Position numbers and translations under genes: made by a program
Shown here: one piece after another, positions 1 through 9,365 of the stretch
Numbering within the stretch: position 1 is the stretch's first letter
How the letters are laid out: every line of letters starts with the position of its first letter
Assembly (NCBI GenBank): GCA_947496235.1
Contig: CANMCE010000010.1
Span: 87,563 to 151,562 of the forward strand
Reading direction: 5' to 3'
DNA: 64,000 bases
Source of the DNA: an uncultured Glaciecola sp.
GTDB lineage: Bacteria > Pseudomonadota > Gammaproteobacteria > Enterobacterales > Alteromonadaceae
Notes under the pieces: generated by a model
Seen by the model: only the letters and a program-made list of their open reading frames with translations
The model's database searches: none
Told to the model about the DNA's origin: nothing

Positions 1-132
1 GTCAATTGCGTTATTTAATGGTGCCCATATCACAAGATAAAACAATGCAACTAGGGTCATTATACCTGCCCCGATGACCAAATAACGTTCTCGTTCGCTG
101 AGGTTTTTAAACCACTGCTTTAATCCGTCCAT
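1..132 (-). CDS. gspM: type II secretion protein GspM, N-terminal part (cut by window edge)
   Basis: The 44 codons visible read MDGLKQWFKNLSERERYLVI and continue into a single membrane helix (about residues 18-37), then leave the window. The short cytoplasmic arm with an SERER-type motif followed by one transmembrane segment is the usual start of GspM, the inner-membrane platform protein that pairs with GspL and helps connect the GspE ATPase to the pseudopilus. It begins 4 bp after the gspL stop, as expected for the last or next-to-last gene of a gsp operon. The identification rests on this start plus gene order; the C-terminal ferredoxin-like domain is not in view. Confidence 0.85.
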   Translation of the reverse strand, partial: MDGLKQWFKNLSERERYLVIGAGIMTLVALFYLVIWAPLNNAID

Positions 133-136
133 ATGT

Positions 137-1330
137 TTAACCTTTTACTACTATTACGCCGACGACTTGATCACCGCGATTATTGATAGCGCCTTGTTCT
201 ACCGTAAGACCTAATGCGGATACTTCTCGTCTAAATCGTTCTAATGCTTCAAAATTATCAGCCACAGACTGCATCCGCAATTCTGTTCTTGAGCCGTTAA
301 AACTTAAGGTTTGAGGGGTTACTCCAGAGCTTTTAAAGGCGTCTGACATTTGGGATAACATTGCTAGGAAACTTGCACCGCCACCTGTTGTCTCTAAACG
401 TTGCATTTCTCGCGCTATCGTGCGTTTTAAGGTGTCTTTGCGAACACGTTGAATACTTGGAAATGCTTCTGATACGGTCTGAGTAATGCGTTGATTAATA
501 TCTGCCCGTTGTTGTTTAATTGAATTGAGCTCAACCGTCTTCATTACTAAGTTAACGGTTAAGGCTATCATGGCCAGCACTGCTGCCGCTTTCCATTTAC
601 TCCAAACAGGGTTCGTTTTGGCTTTTACCGAATATTCCCCTTGGAACAAGTTGATACTATTTGCGGAAATATTTTGTCGCAATAACTCTAGGGGCAGATG
701 GTCATAGTTGTATTCAATAGATTCGGGTAAATCTTGGGCATCAAGTTCGCTATAGGCTACTAAGCTTTTTTGATCTTTTTGCGCTGCTTCCAATAAGGCA
801 GGTAATAACCAAGATACTTCGCCTTGCACGCCATGATGGGCGTCTGTACGGACAATAAGGTCGTTATTGATTTTTACTACAGATATTTGATTATCTTGCG
901 GGTTGGGCAACAAGAGGCAATCAGGTATCAATCGTTGGCAGAAAATTCCTGCGTCATCCAATAGCGTCCGCCAGAATGCTAATTTTCCTTTATCGACTAC
1001 AGCAACGGGCAGCTGTGTTTCCTGCATATTACCTTTGGCTACAAACTGGGTATCCACATCAAAACACAGTTTGTCTTCTAACATGTACTGTACGGCAGAT
1101 AACAACTTGCGATTTTGCTTTTTTGGTAAGCTAATATCTGTGACTAGAAGATCCGCACTTGGTGCTAACGCGATGACGGTGGCGTTGTGGCTGTGCTCTT
1201 GCAAGTTACTTAATTTGCTAGCGTCACTTAATTCACCAGAGGCTATGACTTCATTTTCATTGGTATCAAACCCAAGCCATTGTATAGGATCTTCAAATTG
1301 GCTACCTAGCCTGATCACAAGCTGCTGCAT
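137..1330 (-). CDS. gspL: type II secretion inner-membrane platform protein GspL
   Basis: A 397-residue protein of normal GspL length. GspL recruits the GspE ATPase through an actin-like cytoplasmic domain (here about residues 1-235), crosses the membrane once (about residues 246-264, KAAAVLAMIALTVNLVM) and has a small periplasmic ferredoxin-like domain that contacts GspM. The order cytoplasmic domain, one helix, periplasmic domain can be seen in the sequence. It lies 2 bp after gspK and 4 bp before gspM, so it is surely cotranscribed. Family assignment is by architecture and position; GspL proteins are poorly conserved in sequence. Confidence 0.92.
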   Translation of the reverse strand: MQQLVIRLGSQFEDPIQWLGFDTNENEVIASGELSDASKLSNLQEHSHNATVIALAPSADLLVTDISLPKKQNRKLLSAVQYMLEDKLCFDVDTQFVAKGNMQETQLPVAVVDKGKLAFWRTLLDDAGIFCQRLIPDCLLLPNPQDNQISVVKINNDLIVRTDAHHGVQGEVSWLLPALLEAAQKDQKSLVAYSELDAQDLPESIEYNYDHLPLELLRQNISANSINLFQGEYSVKAKTNPVWSKWKAAAVLAMIALTVNLVMKTVELNSIKQQRADINQRITQTVSEAFPSIQRVRKDTLKRTIAREMQRLETTGGGASFLAMLSQMSDAFKSSGVTPQTLSFNGSRTELRMQSVADNFEALERFRREVSALGLTVEQGAINNRGDQVVGVIVVKG

Positions 1331-1332
1331 CC

Positions 1333-2370
1333 TTACATTCCTCCAAACTCTCGACTGACAATACTGATACTATTGCCTGAAGGTTCTATTTTAAACACTG
1401 TGACCATCTTAAATTGTGACCCTGATGTCATTTTAGTCAAAGTGGATAGCTTAAAGTATTTCGTGGTGACATCAAACCAATTAATGCGTATTGGAGACAA
1501 TCCCAGCGCACTTATTTCTGGTTCCGCAAAGAAATCATTGATATCGTCATATCCACCGGGCGGTCGGGAGTCAATTAAAGAACTGGCATCGTCAACAGAA
1601 AGCCCGGTTAGCGCGGATAGGATAATGGCATTCTCTTGAGTGACAGTGTTGACGTTGAGCTTATACTCTTGTTCTGGAATAGCGCACAGGTAAGGTAATA
1701 TATTCGCCAGCCAACCTTGTCTTACGCCATCTTCGACACCGTTAATTAAACGCAGCTCTGAAATATTGGCAATTAAGCTGTTAGCCGCCAAATAGGGTTG
1801 GGGGAGAGATTCATAATCTAGATCTTCGGCGCCGTAGTCAGATGGCCTGTCATCATCATCTAACCAATCCACAACGGAATCTCTTACGGTGTCGACTACC
1901 AACGAATCTTCAATGAAATGTTTAAGCAAGGTTTCAAATGCGACTAATTCTTCGGGTTTTGTAGACTGTCCAGTTGGATTAGGGTTTGATGATTGATAAA
2001 CACCGTTGATATTGAAACAGCTTTGCAAGTCAGTAATGCTTGCTTGGATTACGCCGCCTTCAACAGGGAATTCGAAGTTTTCAGCCCAAGGTTGTTCAAG
2101 ATTTATATTGCCAGTGTTTAACGTTAACATTTCTCGCAATGACTTTTTAGCAAAATGTTCCGCACCCAAGCTATACCAATAGGCTTGGTTGTTATCTTTT
2201 ATATTGAGCGTGCGTGCGATATTCAGTTGAAGTCGAGCGGTCATTTGGGTGGCAAGTATGGAAATTAGTGCGACTATTAACAGCACTATAATGAGAGCTA
2301 CACCAGATTGATGGGTTTTTGATTTATTTGCTGGACAGTCCAGGCATTTTTGGTGGATAAGCTGTTTCAT
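1333..2370 (-). CDS. gspK: type II secretion minor pseudopilin GspK
   Basis: A 345-residue protein; GspK is the large minor pseudopilin that caps the pseudopilus tip with GspI and GspJ. The prepilin signature is a basic leader ending in Gly followed by VALIIVLLIVALIS (cleavage near residue 23); as usual for GspK, the +5 Glu of other pilins is missing. The large alpha-helical insert domain follows (DWLDDDDRPSDYGAEDLDY lies in it). Its ATG overlaps the gspJ stop by 4 bp, implying translational coupling. Oddity: the leader contains CLDCPA, encoded by a copy of the dispersed 13-bp palindrome, and a diverged copy encodes TGQST near residues 133-137. Confidence 0.93.
   Translation of the reverse strand: MKQLIHQKCLDCPANKSKTHQSGVALIIVLLIVALISILATQMTARLQLNIARTLNIKDNNQAYWYSLGAEHFAKKSLREMLTLNTGNINLEQPWAENFEFPVEGGVIQASITDLQSCFNINGVYQSSNPNPTGQSTKPEELVAFETLLKHFIEDSLVVDTVRDSVVDWLDDDDRPSDYGAEDLDYESLPQPYLAANSLIANISELRLINGVEDGVRQGWLANILPYLCAIPEQEYKLNVNTVTQENAIILSALTGLSVDDASSLIDSRPPGGYDDINDFFAEPEISALGLSPIRINWFDVTTKYFKLSTLTKMTSGSQFKMVTVFKIEPSGNSISIVSREFGGM
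1961..1973. repeat. diverged copy of the 13-bp palindrome, inside gspK
   Basis: GTAGACTGTCCAG differs by one base from the CTAGACTGTCCAG form of the dispersed repeat. In gspK it is read on the minus strand as T-G-Q-S-T, the same phase that yields AGQS in other genes. One mismatch means that chance is possible, so this copy is less certain than the others. Confidence 0.5.
2331..2343. repeat. REP-like 13-bp palindrome in the gspK leader
   Basis: A perfect CTGGACAGTCCAG (6-bp arms around a central A/T). It is followed on the plus strand by a GGCA-T-rich stretch and GGTGGATAA, an extended context shared with the copies at 2977 and 21598. Read on the minus strand it encodes L-D-C-P-A in the prepilin leader, which is cut off the mature pseudopilin. 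Confidence 0.85.
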
Positions 2371-3053
2371 CTTATGGCCACCTGAAATATCCGCTCAATG
2401 GTGCCGAATCTATCTGTCTCTATTTCGACTTTAACCGCAATAGGTAATTCGGTATTTTCGATGTTTTCTTGCCAATCTAATTCATCATCTGAAAACTGAA
2501 ATGCCGCTTCAAATTGTAAATTGGTAACTCCCTCGAAAAGGACTCTTATTTTAGGCTCAGTACCTATAACTGCATCCACATAGTTAGTGTGCAGGCGCTG
2601 GAGTTGATTGTCTTGCAAACGGTAGGTGACATTTTGTAAAGAAGATCGAGGTAACATCAATTGAGGGTTGTGCCAGCCATTGCGAACAAAGGCAATACCA
2701 TCTTCATCGCTGTCAAATTCAAAGTTTCCACCGTTAATTACCAATTGATTCTGTTGACCTTGTATTCTGGGTACCCTTGAAACCATTTGCAGCATGTCTC
2801 GTTCCATAACAAGCATGGCTCTTTGCAGATCTTGAAGATCTTTCAGTGCTTGTTCAGAGGTTTCGTTGCTATCACTGACAGTACTTAAAACAGCGCCTGT
2901 GGCAATGGCAATGATGGCAAAAATAGCAACTGCTATTAACAATTCAATTAATGTAAACCCAAGCGATTTGGGTTGACTGGACAGTCTAGGCGGTTTCCTG
3001 TGGATAAAATTTACATGATGTCTGGACTGTCCAGCAACGGGAAAATTTGACAT
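2367..3053 (-). CDS. gspJ: type II secretion minor pseudopilin GspJ
   Basis: A 228-residue minor pseudopilin. The class III leader ends at Gly32, followed by FTLIELLIAVAIFAIIAIAT with the conserved Glu at +5. GspJ forms the tip complex with GspI and GspK and starts pseudopilus assembly. The leader, about 32 residues, is much longer than the 6-15 usual for this family. The extra length is encoded by a 58-bp block bounded by two inverted copies of the dispersed palindrome (peptides AGQSR and RLSSQ). A downstream in-frame start giving a short leader is not evident, so the extension is probably translated and then removed by the prepilin peptidase. Confidence 0.93.
   Translation of the reverse strand: MSNFPVAGQSRHHVNFIHRKPPRLSSQPKSLGFTLIELLIAVAIFAIIAIATGAVLSTVSDSNETSEQALKDLQDLQRAMLVMERDMLQMVSRVPRIQGQQNQLVINGGNFEFDSDEDGIAFVRNGWHNPQLMLPRSSLQNVTYRLQDNQLQRLHTNYVDAVIGTEPKIRVLFEGVTNLQFEAAFQFSDDELDWQENIENTELPIAVKVEIETDRFGTIERIFQVAIR
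2977..3034. repeat. inverted pair of 13-bp palindromes in the gspJ leader
   Basis: CTGGACAGTCTAG (2977-2989, central A) and CTGGACTGTCCAG (3022-3034, central T) face each other across 32 bp that include CTGTGGATAAA. The 13-bp arms match at 12 positions, so a long hairpin could form. The whole block is translated within the gspJ leader without a stop codon. This is one of three inverted pairs in the window (the others at 11748-11809 and 15054-15124) and resembles a bacterial interspersed mosaic element. Confidence 0.8.
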
Positions 3054-3055
3054 CG

Positions 3056-3445
3056 TTATTGCGTCTCGCGGGCGATAAAACTAGACACAGAGGTAATGGG
3101 CTGTTTACGCTGTTCATCTTCAAAGACAGTGACCGTTACCTGATTCAACTCATCATCTTGGGTTTTACTGACAGTTTGTAGCCAATACCATTTGCGATTT
3201 GCCATTTCACTTTCACCGCGCAAATTGTTTTTGGCAGGCCATTGCCTTCGATTGAGTATGCTGGTGTTGGTAAGTTGATTGTTTGCCACCCAGGTTGCCA
3301 CCGTTATATTTCTAAGCGCATTCACAGAGCGTAAATGCTCGCCTGCAGCTTTCACAATAGCGCCGCCGGCTAAGGCAAAAATCGCCACCGCCATTAATAC
3401 TTCTAATAAGGTAAAACCTGATTGTTCGGTGAAAGTACGCCTCAT
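3056..3445 (-). CDS. gspI: type II secretion minor pseudopilin GspI
   Basis: A 129-residue protein, normal for GspI. The leader MRRTFTEQSG is followed by FTLLEVLMAVAIFALAGGAI, a textbook prepilin cleavage site with Glu at +5. GspI nucleates the tip complex with GspJ and GspK. The start overlaps the gspH stop by 4 bp and the stop is 2 bp before gspJ. The region about VATWVANNQLTN matches the conserved GspI stretch after the N-terminal helix. Confidence 0.94.
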   Translation of the reverse strand: MRRTFTEQSGFTLLEVLMAVAIFALAGGAIVKAAGEHLRSVNALRNITVATWVANNQLTNTSILNRRQWPAKNNLRGESEMANRKWYWLQTVSKTQDDELNQVTVTVFEDEQRKQPITSVSSFIARETQ

Positions 3446-4053
3446 AAGGGTTCAGGTCCTATCAATTCAACAGGAATTGTATCCTTGCCTTGAAGTGCAA
3501 AATAAAAAGGCTCGGTTTCTCTGGATTCGTCTTGATGAATCAGTCTTAACTCAAAGGGGGTAATATCACCACTGGACAATATAAAAATTTGCGGAGGAGG
3601 GGGCGGAAGATCTTCTTCATCACCTATGCTCACACCTTCATCGCGAATACTTAAATCTTCATCAAATATTTCACGATCAAAAAGCACGTCTTCATCTTGC
3701 CAGGGTAGACCATCGAGAGACAATTCAACCTTAATATCTTCTGGAAATTCACGTTTCACAAAAAACTTTTGATTCACAACTGGGACCCATTGTTCGTCTT
3801 CATCTAACGACAGAAATTCGTAGGTATTGTTTTCTAAATCCAGATAGAGTCCCATTTGCAGTTGATTTAACACCGCAAAATCACTTGCCATGTCAATGAG
3901 GACTTGCAATCGGCGGGACTCTTCGTTGACTTCTTCTTTGGGGTCTACACCGAATGCGTTATAGGTTACCACAGAGACAACGATGCCAATGATGAAGACC
4001 ACAACCATGATTTCAAGTAGCGTAAATCCTACTTGCCGTTTTAATGAAATCAT
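3442..4053 (-). CDS. gspH: type II secretion minor pseudopilin GspH
   Basis: A 203-residue pseudopilin with a leader MISLKRQVG followed by FTLLEIMVVVFIIGIVVSVV. GspH links the tip complex to the GspG shaft. It lies between gspG and gspI in standard order. The C-terminal half is very acidic and includes a five-proline run (PPPPPQ at about residues 148-154) in a loop, making the protein somewhat longer than typical GspH. Nothing else suggests a defect. Confidence 0.92.
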   Translation of the reverse strand: MISLKRQVGFTLLEIMVVVFIIGIVVSVVTYNAFGVDPKEEVNEESRRLQVLIDMASDFAVLNQLQMGLYLDLENNTYEFLSLDEDEQWVPVVNQKFFVKREFPEDIKVELSLDGLPWQDEDVLFDREIFDEDLSIRDEGVSIGDEEDLPPPPPQIFILSSGDITPFELRLIHQDESRETEPFYFALQGKDTIPVELIGPEPL

Positions 4054-4065
4054 GGCTGAAACAAC

Positions 4066-4515
4066 TTATTGTAGATAGTCGTTGATGTTCCAAGTGCCGA
4101 TATCATCGTCAGTACCATCAACTTGATCAGGGCCCATGGAATAAATATCAATCTTATCAACTTGACCTGGATTTAATAATATATAGTCATTGCCCCAAGG
4201 ATCTTTGGGCAATCGCTTTATTATGCCGCCATCCGGATAATTACGAGGAATGGGGTCAATTGTAGGTGCTGTAACCAAGGCTTCCAAACCTTGCTCAGTG
4301 GTAGGAATGCTATTTGTGCGTAATTGGTACATTTCAAGAGAACTTTCCAACTGTTGGATATCCACAGCGGCTTTTTTCAACTGAGCTTCTTCTCTATTAC
4401 CTAATACTTGGGGTGCAACCACGGCTGCCATGATAGCGATGATAAATAACACCACCATAATCTCAATAAGGGTGAAACCTTTTTGATTTCCACGATTTAA
4501 TTTTTGCAAATTCAT
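4066..4515 (-). CDS. gspG: type II secretion major pseudopilin GspG
   Basis: GspG is the shaft subunit of the pseudopilus. The leader MNLQKLNRGNQKG precedes FTLIEIMVVLFIIAIMAAVV, and the C-terminal calcium-site region contains DPWGNDY and GPDQVDGTDDDIG, both hallmarks of GspG. I chose the ATG at 4515 (149 residues) rather than a TTG at 4530, because the ATG has a GGA-type ribosome site 7 bp upstream and starts 4 bp after the gspF stop. Its product would be cleaved and methylated by the prepilin peptidase, which is not in this window. Confidence 0.94.
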   Translation of the reverse strand: MNLQKLNRGNQKGFTLIEIMVVLFIIAIMAAVVAPQVLGNREEAQLKKAAVDIQQLESSLEMYQLRTNSIPTTEQGLEALVTAPTIDPIPRNYPDGGIIKRLPKDPWGNDYILLNPGQVDKIDIYSMGPDQVDGTDDDIGTWNINDYLQ

Positions 4516-4519
4516 ATAG

Positions 4520-5734
4520 TTATCCAACAAGATTGTTTAATGCCAGTATTGGCAACAAGATCGCCATTACTATAAATAATACTATAGCGGCCATACTGAT
4601 GATAAGTATCGGCTCAAATATTTTTAACGAAACGTTAACCGTAGCCTCAAACTGACGTTCCTGATTATCAGCGGCACGTTTTAACATTTGTTGTAATTCC
4701 CCAGACTTTTCCCCTGAGGCTATCATATGCAACATCATAGGAGGAAAAGCTTTGGTTTGTCCCAAAGCGGCTCTTAGGCTCGAACCTTCTTTTACTTTGA
4801 CCGCAGCTTCACTTACTTGTGCACGTAAATATTGATTGGCCAATACGTCTGCGGAAATTTTCATTGCTTCAAGCAGAGGTACTGCGCTTGCAGACAAAAT
4901 ACTCAATGTCTGAGCGAATCTGGCGGTATTAGTACCCCGTGAAAGACGACCAATCAAGGGCATATTTAACAATCGTTTATGCCAAGCCAGCTTCATTCTT
5001 GGGATTGTTAACACGCGCTGAAAGGCAATGATCGCAATGACTATGAAGATGCCCGCAAAAATACCGTATTCTCGCAGCCAATCGGAAACTGCAATCAAAA
5101 TTCTGGTCATCAACGGAAGTTCTTGCCCCATAGTGTCAAATTGCCCAACAATTTGCGGCACTACCCAAGTCAGTAAAAGTACAACTACGGATATTGCCAC
5201 CAACATCATGATGACCGGATATACCAGCGCTTGAGTTACCTGACTTGCTGTTTGATGGCGCTTTTCGGTGTAATCTGCAAGTCGGCTCAGCACTGTATCT
5301 AAATGTCCTGATTTCTCACCAGCAGCAACCATGGCGCGATACAGCGTATCAAATACATGGGGAAAATCTGCCATCGAATGGGCAAGTGTATGGCCTTCTA
5401 CGACTTTACTGCGTACCGCCATCATCATGTTCTTTTGACTCGGCTTTTCGCATTGATCCGCAACGGCCAGAAGTGCTTCTTCAATAGGCAGAGCGGCTTC
5501 TATTAGCGTGGCTAACTGTCGTGTAATAAGCGCTAAATCGTTAGAGGATAATTTGCGTTTGAAAAGTGTAAAAGAACTCTTGGTATTCTCTTTTTCAACA
5601 ACGGTTTCCACTTCTATGGGAATTAGAGCTTGTTCTCTCAGTTGTTGACGCACCTGCCTTGCAGTGTCGGCCTCAAGCACACCACTAACATTCTTACCTC
5701 TAGAATTTAATGCTTTGTAAGCAAACGCGGCCAT
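4520..5734 (-). CDS. gspF: type II secretion inner-membrane protein GspF
   Basis: 404 residues, the usual GspF length. It has two repeated cytoplasmic GspF domains (about 70-195 and 275-395), each followed by membrane helices (about 170-195, 220-245 and 375-398). The motifs AGEKSGHLD and SGEKSGEL mark the two repeats. GspF is the polytopic platform protein contacting GspE and GspL. Its start overlaps the gspE stop by 1 bp. Confidence 0.95.
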   Translation of the reverse strand: MAAFAYKALNSRGKNVSGVLEADTARQVRQQLREQALIPIEVETVVEKENTKSSFTLFKRKLSSNDLALITRQLATLIEAALPIEEALLAVADQCEKPSQKNMMMAVRSKVVEGHTLAHSMADFPHVFDTLYRAMVAAGEKSGHLDTVLSRLADYTEKRHQTASQVTQALVYPVIMMLVAISVVVLLLTWVVPQIVGQFDTMGQELPLMTRILIAVSDWLREYGIFAGIFIVIAIIAFQRVLTIPRMKLAWHKRLLNMPLIGRLSRGTNTARFAQTLSILSASAVPLLEAMKISADVLANQYLRAQVSEAAVKVKEGSSLRAALGQTKAFPPMMLHMIASGEKSGELQQMLKRAADNQERQFEATVNVSLKIFEPILIISMAAIVLFIVMAILLPILALNNLVG

Positions 5735-7293
5735 TATTCTTCCCTAGTGACCCGCAATACTTCTTCTAATGAAGTAACACCTAAAATCACCTTGTCGCAG
5801 CCGTCTTGTCGAATTGAAGGTGTAAATGCGCGAACATATTTTTCAATAGCCTGCTCCCCCCGACTATCATGCATCATCTCTCTGACTTTCTCGTCAATGA
5901 TCAATAATTCATGAATGCCAGTTCTGCCTCTATATCCAGTGTGGTTACATTCCACACAACCAGCAGGTCGATAGATAGTGCCACCAGCTTGCGCATGACC
6001 TAATATTTCAACTTCACGTTCAGTAGGTTGATGAGGTGTTTTGCAGTTATCGCAAAGGGTTCTTACTAGGCGTTGGGACAATACAGCTAACAGGCTTGAA
6101 GATAATAAAAAGGGCTCAATACCCATGTCTTGTAAACGCGTAATCGCGCCGGCAGCGGTATTGGTATGCAATGTCGATAATACCAAGTGACCAGTTAAAC
6201 TGGCCTGTACAGAAATTTGCGCAGTTTCAACATCCCGAATTTCACCTACCATTACTACATCAGGGTCCTGACGTAATATAGCTCGCAGTCCTCTCGCAAA
6301 GGTCATATCAACTTTTGGATTTACTTGGGTCTGGCCAATCCCAGCAATGTCAAACTCAATGGGATCCTCGACTGTGAGTATATTGCGGTCTTTTGAGTTT
6401 ATTTCACTTAAGCCCGCATATAAAGTGGTACTTTTACCAGACCCCGTAGGCCCAGTAACCAAGATAATGCCATGGGGTTTACGAATTAAACCATCAAAGT
6501 GCGCCCTGTTGGCTTCGGTCATACCAAGATCTTGTAGATTTAAGCGAGCATTGTTCTTATCTAATAAACGTAGCACCACTCGCTCACCATGAGATGAGGG
6601 CATAGTGGACACCCTAACATCTACTGCTCGTCCGCCTATGCGAAGACTAATACGGCCATCTTGGGGAACACGCTTCTCTGCGATGTCTAACTTTGCCATA
6701 ACCTTAATACGAGACACCAGCATGGACGACATTTTGCGATTGGGGCGTAAAATTTCCCGTAGAACGCCATCCACCCTGAATCTCACAATAAGTTGGTTTT
6801 CAAAGGTTTCGATATGGATATCCGAGGCGCCTTCTTTAATCGCTTCTCCTAGCATTGCGTTGATTAATTTAATGATAGGCGCGTCGTCTTCGTTATCCAG
6901 CAAATCTTCTGTATCAGGTAGGTCTTCTGCTAAGGCAAATAAATCTGACTCATTGCCAAGATCTTCCATTAGCTGCTTGGCTTCGGAAGAGTCTCGTTGA
7001 TAAATTTTGGTGATAAGGCGCTCAAAGTCATCTACGCTGATATTTTGCATGGCAAATTCTTCGCCTAAAAAGCGTCTTACTTCAGCGATAGCTGCAAGTG
7101 GCGTTTCAGCGGTTTTATACAGCGTAACAGGATCAGTCGCTATATCGGCAACAAGCTTATTGTTCTTAGCAAATCCAAAGGGTACCAAGCGCTTACCTAG
7201 CCCATCGGTCCCGGCTAACTCGTCCCCCTCGCCTTGATATTCCATTTCGGCAGTTTCTACCATTTCTGCCAGTGCATCGTGCTGCTCAGACAT
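5734..7293 (-). CDS. gspE: type II secretion ATPase GspE
   Basis: 519 residues. The cytoplasmic hexameric ATPase that powers pseudopilus growth. Visible motifs: Walker [14 protein letters not shown] (about residue 275), Asp box ILTVEDPIE, Walker [13 protein letters not shown], His box LSTLHTN, and a C-terminal four-cysteine zinc module CDNCKTPH...[12 protein letters not shown]. The N-terminal GspL-binding domain and N2 domain precede these. gspE abuts the gspD stop directly. Confidence 0.97.
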   Translation of the reverse strand: MSEQHDALAEMVETAEMEYQGEGDELAGTDGLGKRLVPFGFAKNNKLVADIATDPVTLYKTAETPLAAIAEVRRFLGEEFAMQNISVDDFERLITKIYQRDSSEAKQLMEDLGNESDLFALAEDLPDTEDLLDNEDDAPIIKLINAMLGEAIKEGASDIHIETFENQLIVRFRVDGVLREILRPNRKMSSMLVSRIKVMAKLDIAEKRVPQDGRISLRIGGRAVDVRVSTMPSSHGERVVLRLLDKNNARLNLQDLGMTEANRAHFDGLIRKPHGIILVTGPTGSGKSTTLYAGLSEINSKDRNILTVEDPIEFDIAGIGQTQVNPKVDMTFARGLRAILRQDPDVVMVGEIRDVETAQISVQASLTGHLVLSTLHTNTAAGAITRLQDMGIEPFLLSSSLLAVLSQRLVRTLCDNCKTPHQPTEREVEILGHAQAGGTIYRPAGCVECNHTGYRGRTGIHELLIIDEKVREMMHDSRGEQAIEKYVRAFTPSIRQDGCDKVILGVTSLEEVLRVTREE

Positions 7294-9312
7294 TTAATTG
7301 TCCTCTTTGTCTTGCTCTAGCAGGTACTCTTCGAATGTCGGCGGTAGGCTAAGCTTATCGTCCCATTGTGGCAAGCTTGGGGTAGTTTCAAATGGCATCA
7401 ATGAAACGCCCTCTGACTGACGTTTAAGCTGCTGGGCTCGAATGTAATTATATTTGCGATGGCTAATGTCATTCATAGTCGCTGAATCACGCACAATCGT
7501 TGGACGTAAAAATACCATCAGGTTGCGTTTGCGTTTGTTTGTTGTAGTCGATTTGAACAAATGACCAAGTACCGGAATATCTCCTAAAAGAGGTACCTTT
7601 GAAACACTTTCTTGCACGTCTTCGTCGATAAGACCACCTAGAACAATAGTGCCGCCGTCGTCAACAATAACTGTCGTTTTAATCTCTCGTTTATTAATTG
7701 AGATATCCACTGAAGTAGCTCCACTGACACTTGAAACTTCTTGCTCTATGGTTAGTTGTACTGCATCACCTTCGTTGATTTGAGGCGTGACTTTGAGCTT
7801 TATACCTACTTCTTGTCTATCTACGGTTTGGAACGGATTTGAATTGTTTGAACCCGTTGTAGTCCCTGTGATAATAGGGACTTCTTGACCAACAATAAAA
7901 AAGGCTTCTTCATTGTCCATTGTGGTTAAATGTGGCGTGGCTAATACATTAGAATTTGTATCATTACTCACCGCTTGTACCACAGCTCCCCAACCATTTT
8001 CTACAATACCTGCGATCATGCCATTGGCACCACCAAGTAATTGAGCTAAAGGCGTCAAATTACCTTCAATTGTCTCTTCAGTTTCAACCGGTACTCCATT
8101 TGCCGAAGTGGTAGAACGAGTCACAGTTCTATCTTCAGCTTGACGCAATGCGACGCCTAGCGCACCAACAGGCACTAAGCCATTATTAAACTGCGTACCG
8201 CCACCTTCTTCAGAGATAAATTGCACGCCAAGCTGCACGCCATCACCTTGAAATACCTCGACTATGATAGCTTCAACTTGTACTTGAGCACGACGAATAT
8301 CGAGTTGACGAATAACTTCTTCTAACGACCGCATCATGTCAGGTTCTGCAGTGATTACCAGGGCGTTACTGTCTTCAAATGAGTTAATACTTACTTCGCG
8401 GTTGCTAGAGGTGCGACGTTGCTGCTGATTGCCTTGACCTTCAGCTTGAATAGAGGCGCTGACACCCTGTAATACATTCACGAGGTCTTCAGCTTTTGCG
8501 TAATTGAGGTAGATAACACGAGTGTTGCCACTGGTTTCTAATTCTTGGTCCATGCGCTGAATCAGATTTATTAGGCGTTGGCGAGCTTTAATATCGCCGC
8601 TTACAATCACACTGTTGGTTCTATCATCGGCGACCAATCTGGGCGTGGCTTTTCCACCTGGCGCTTGTTTATTCGCGTTTTGATTGATGCTATCAACTAT
8701 GCGCACCATTTCTGAGGCTGAAGCATATTTTAATTTTACCACCTCAACTTCTTCATCACCGGCTTGGTCAACGCGTGCAATAATTTCTGCTAGCATGTTC
8801 ACTGCAGCTGCTCGTCCCGTTAACATCATTACGTTTGAAGGCTCATGGGCAACTACGTTACCGCCGCCCGTTTGGTCATTTAACTGGCGTAAAATAGGGG
8901 CAAGCTCACGAACAGGAACGTTGTAAACCGGTATAACGCGCGTTATCATTTCATCGCCGTTAAATGAGTTATCTTCCACAACAGGAATATTCGATGATTT
9001 GGCATCCTTTGAGCGGACCACTTTTAAGATACCGTTTGGCATTTCAACTACTGCATAATCATAGACCTGAAGAACACTCAGGAAAAACTCGTAATAGACT
9101 TCTTCTGACATTGTGTCGTAACTGCGGATATTAATTTTTCCGCGAACGTTAGGATCAACAATGATGGTTTTTCGTAAATTTTGCCCAACGACATTAATAA
9201 ATTCGGTGATTTCGGTATTTTTGAAATTTGGTTGATACTCAGCGCCAGTTGCCTTTAACGACAAGCTTAACGAGAATAACAAAAAGAACGTGATGACACT
9301 GCGTGTTCTCAT
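7294..9312 (-). CDS. gspD: type II secretion outer-membrane secretin GspD
   Basis: The secretin channel. From the ATG at 9312 it has 672 residues with a signal peptide (MRTRSVITFFLLFSLSLSL...ATGA), N0-N3 domains and a C-terminal secretin beta-barrel with VPLLGDIPVLGHLF and LMVFLRPTIVRD. I prefer this start because AGGA lies 5 bp upstream and the signal peptide then begins at residue 1. An alternative ATG at 9369 overlaps the gspC stop as ATGA and would add 19 residues. A Gln/Arg-rich loop (QGNQQQRRTSSNRE) sits in the N3 region. The C-terminus may contain a pilotin-binding S-domain; no pilotin gene is in view. Confidence 0.95.
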   Translation of the reverse strand: MRTRSVITFFLLFSLSLSLKATGAEYQPNFKNTEITEFINVVGQNLRKTIIVDPNVRGKINIRSYDTMSEEVYYEFFLSVLQVYDYAVVEMPNGILKVVRSKDAKSSNIPVVEDNSFNGDEMITRVIPVYNVPVRELAPILRQLNDQTGGGNVVAHEPSNVMMLTGRAAAVNMLAEIIARVDQAGDEEVEVVKLKYASASEMVRIVDSINQNANKQAPGGKATPRLVADDRTNSVIVSGDIKARQRLINLIQRMDQELETSGNTRVIYLNYAKAEDLVNVLQGVSASIQAEGQGNQQQRRTSSNREVSINSFEDSNALVITAEPDMMRSLEEVIRQLDIRRAQVQVEAIIVEVFQGDGVQLGVQFISEEGGGTQFNNGLVPVGALGVALRQAEDRTVTRSTTSANGVPVETEETIEGNLTPLAQLLGGANGMIAGIVENGWGAVVQAVSNDTNSNVLATPHLTTMDNEEAFFIVGQEVPIITGTTTGSNNSNPFQTVDRQEVGIKLKVTPQINEGDAVQLTIEQEVSSVSGATSVDISINKREIKTTVIVDDGGTIVLGGLIDEDVQESVSKVPLLGDIPVLGHLFKSTTTNKRKRNLMVFLRPTIVRDSATMNDISHRKYNYIRAQQLKRQSEGVSLMPFETTPSLPQWDDKLSLPPTFEEYLLEQDKEDN

Positions 9313-9365
9313 AACTGTCCTACTGGTTTGCCCATTTGTGTGATGTGCATTTAAAAACTTACTAA

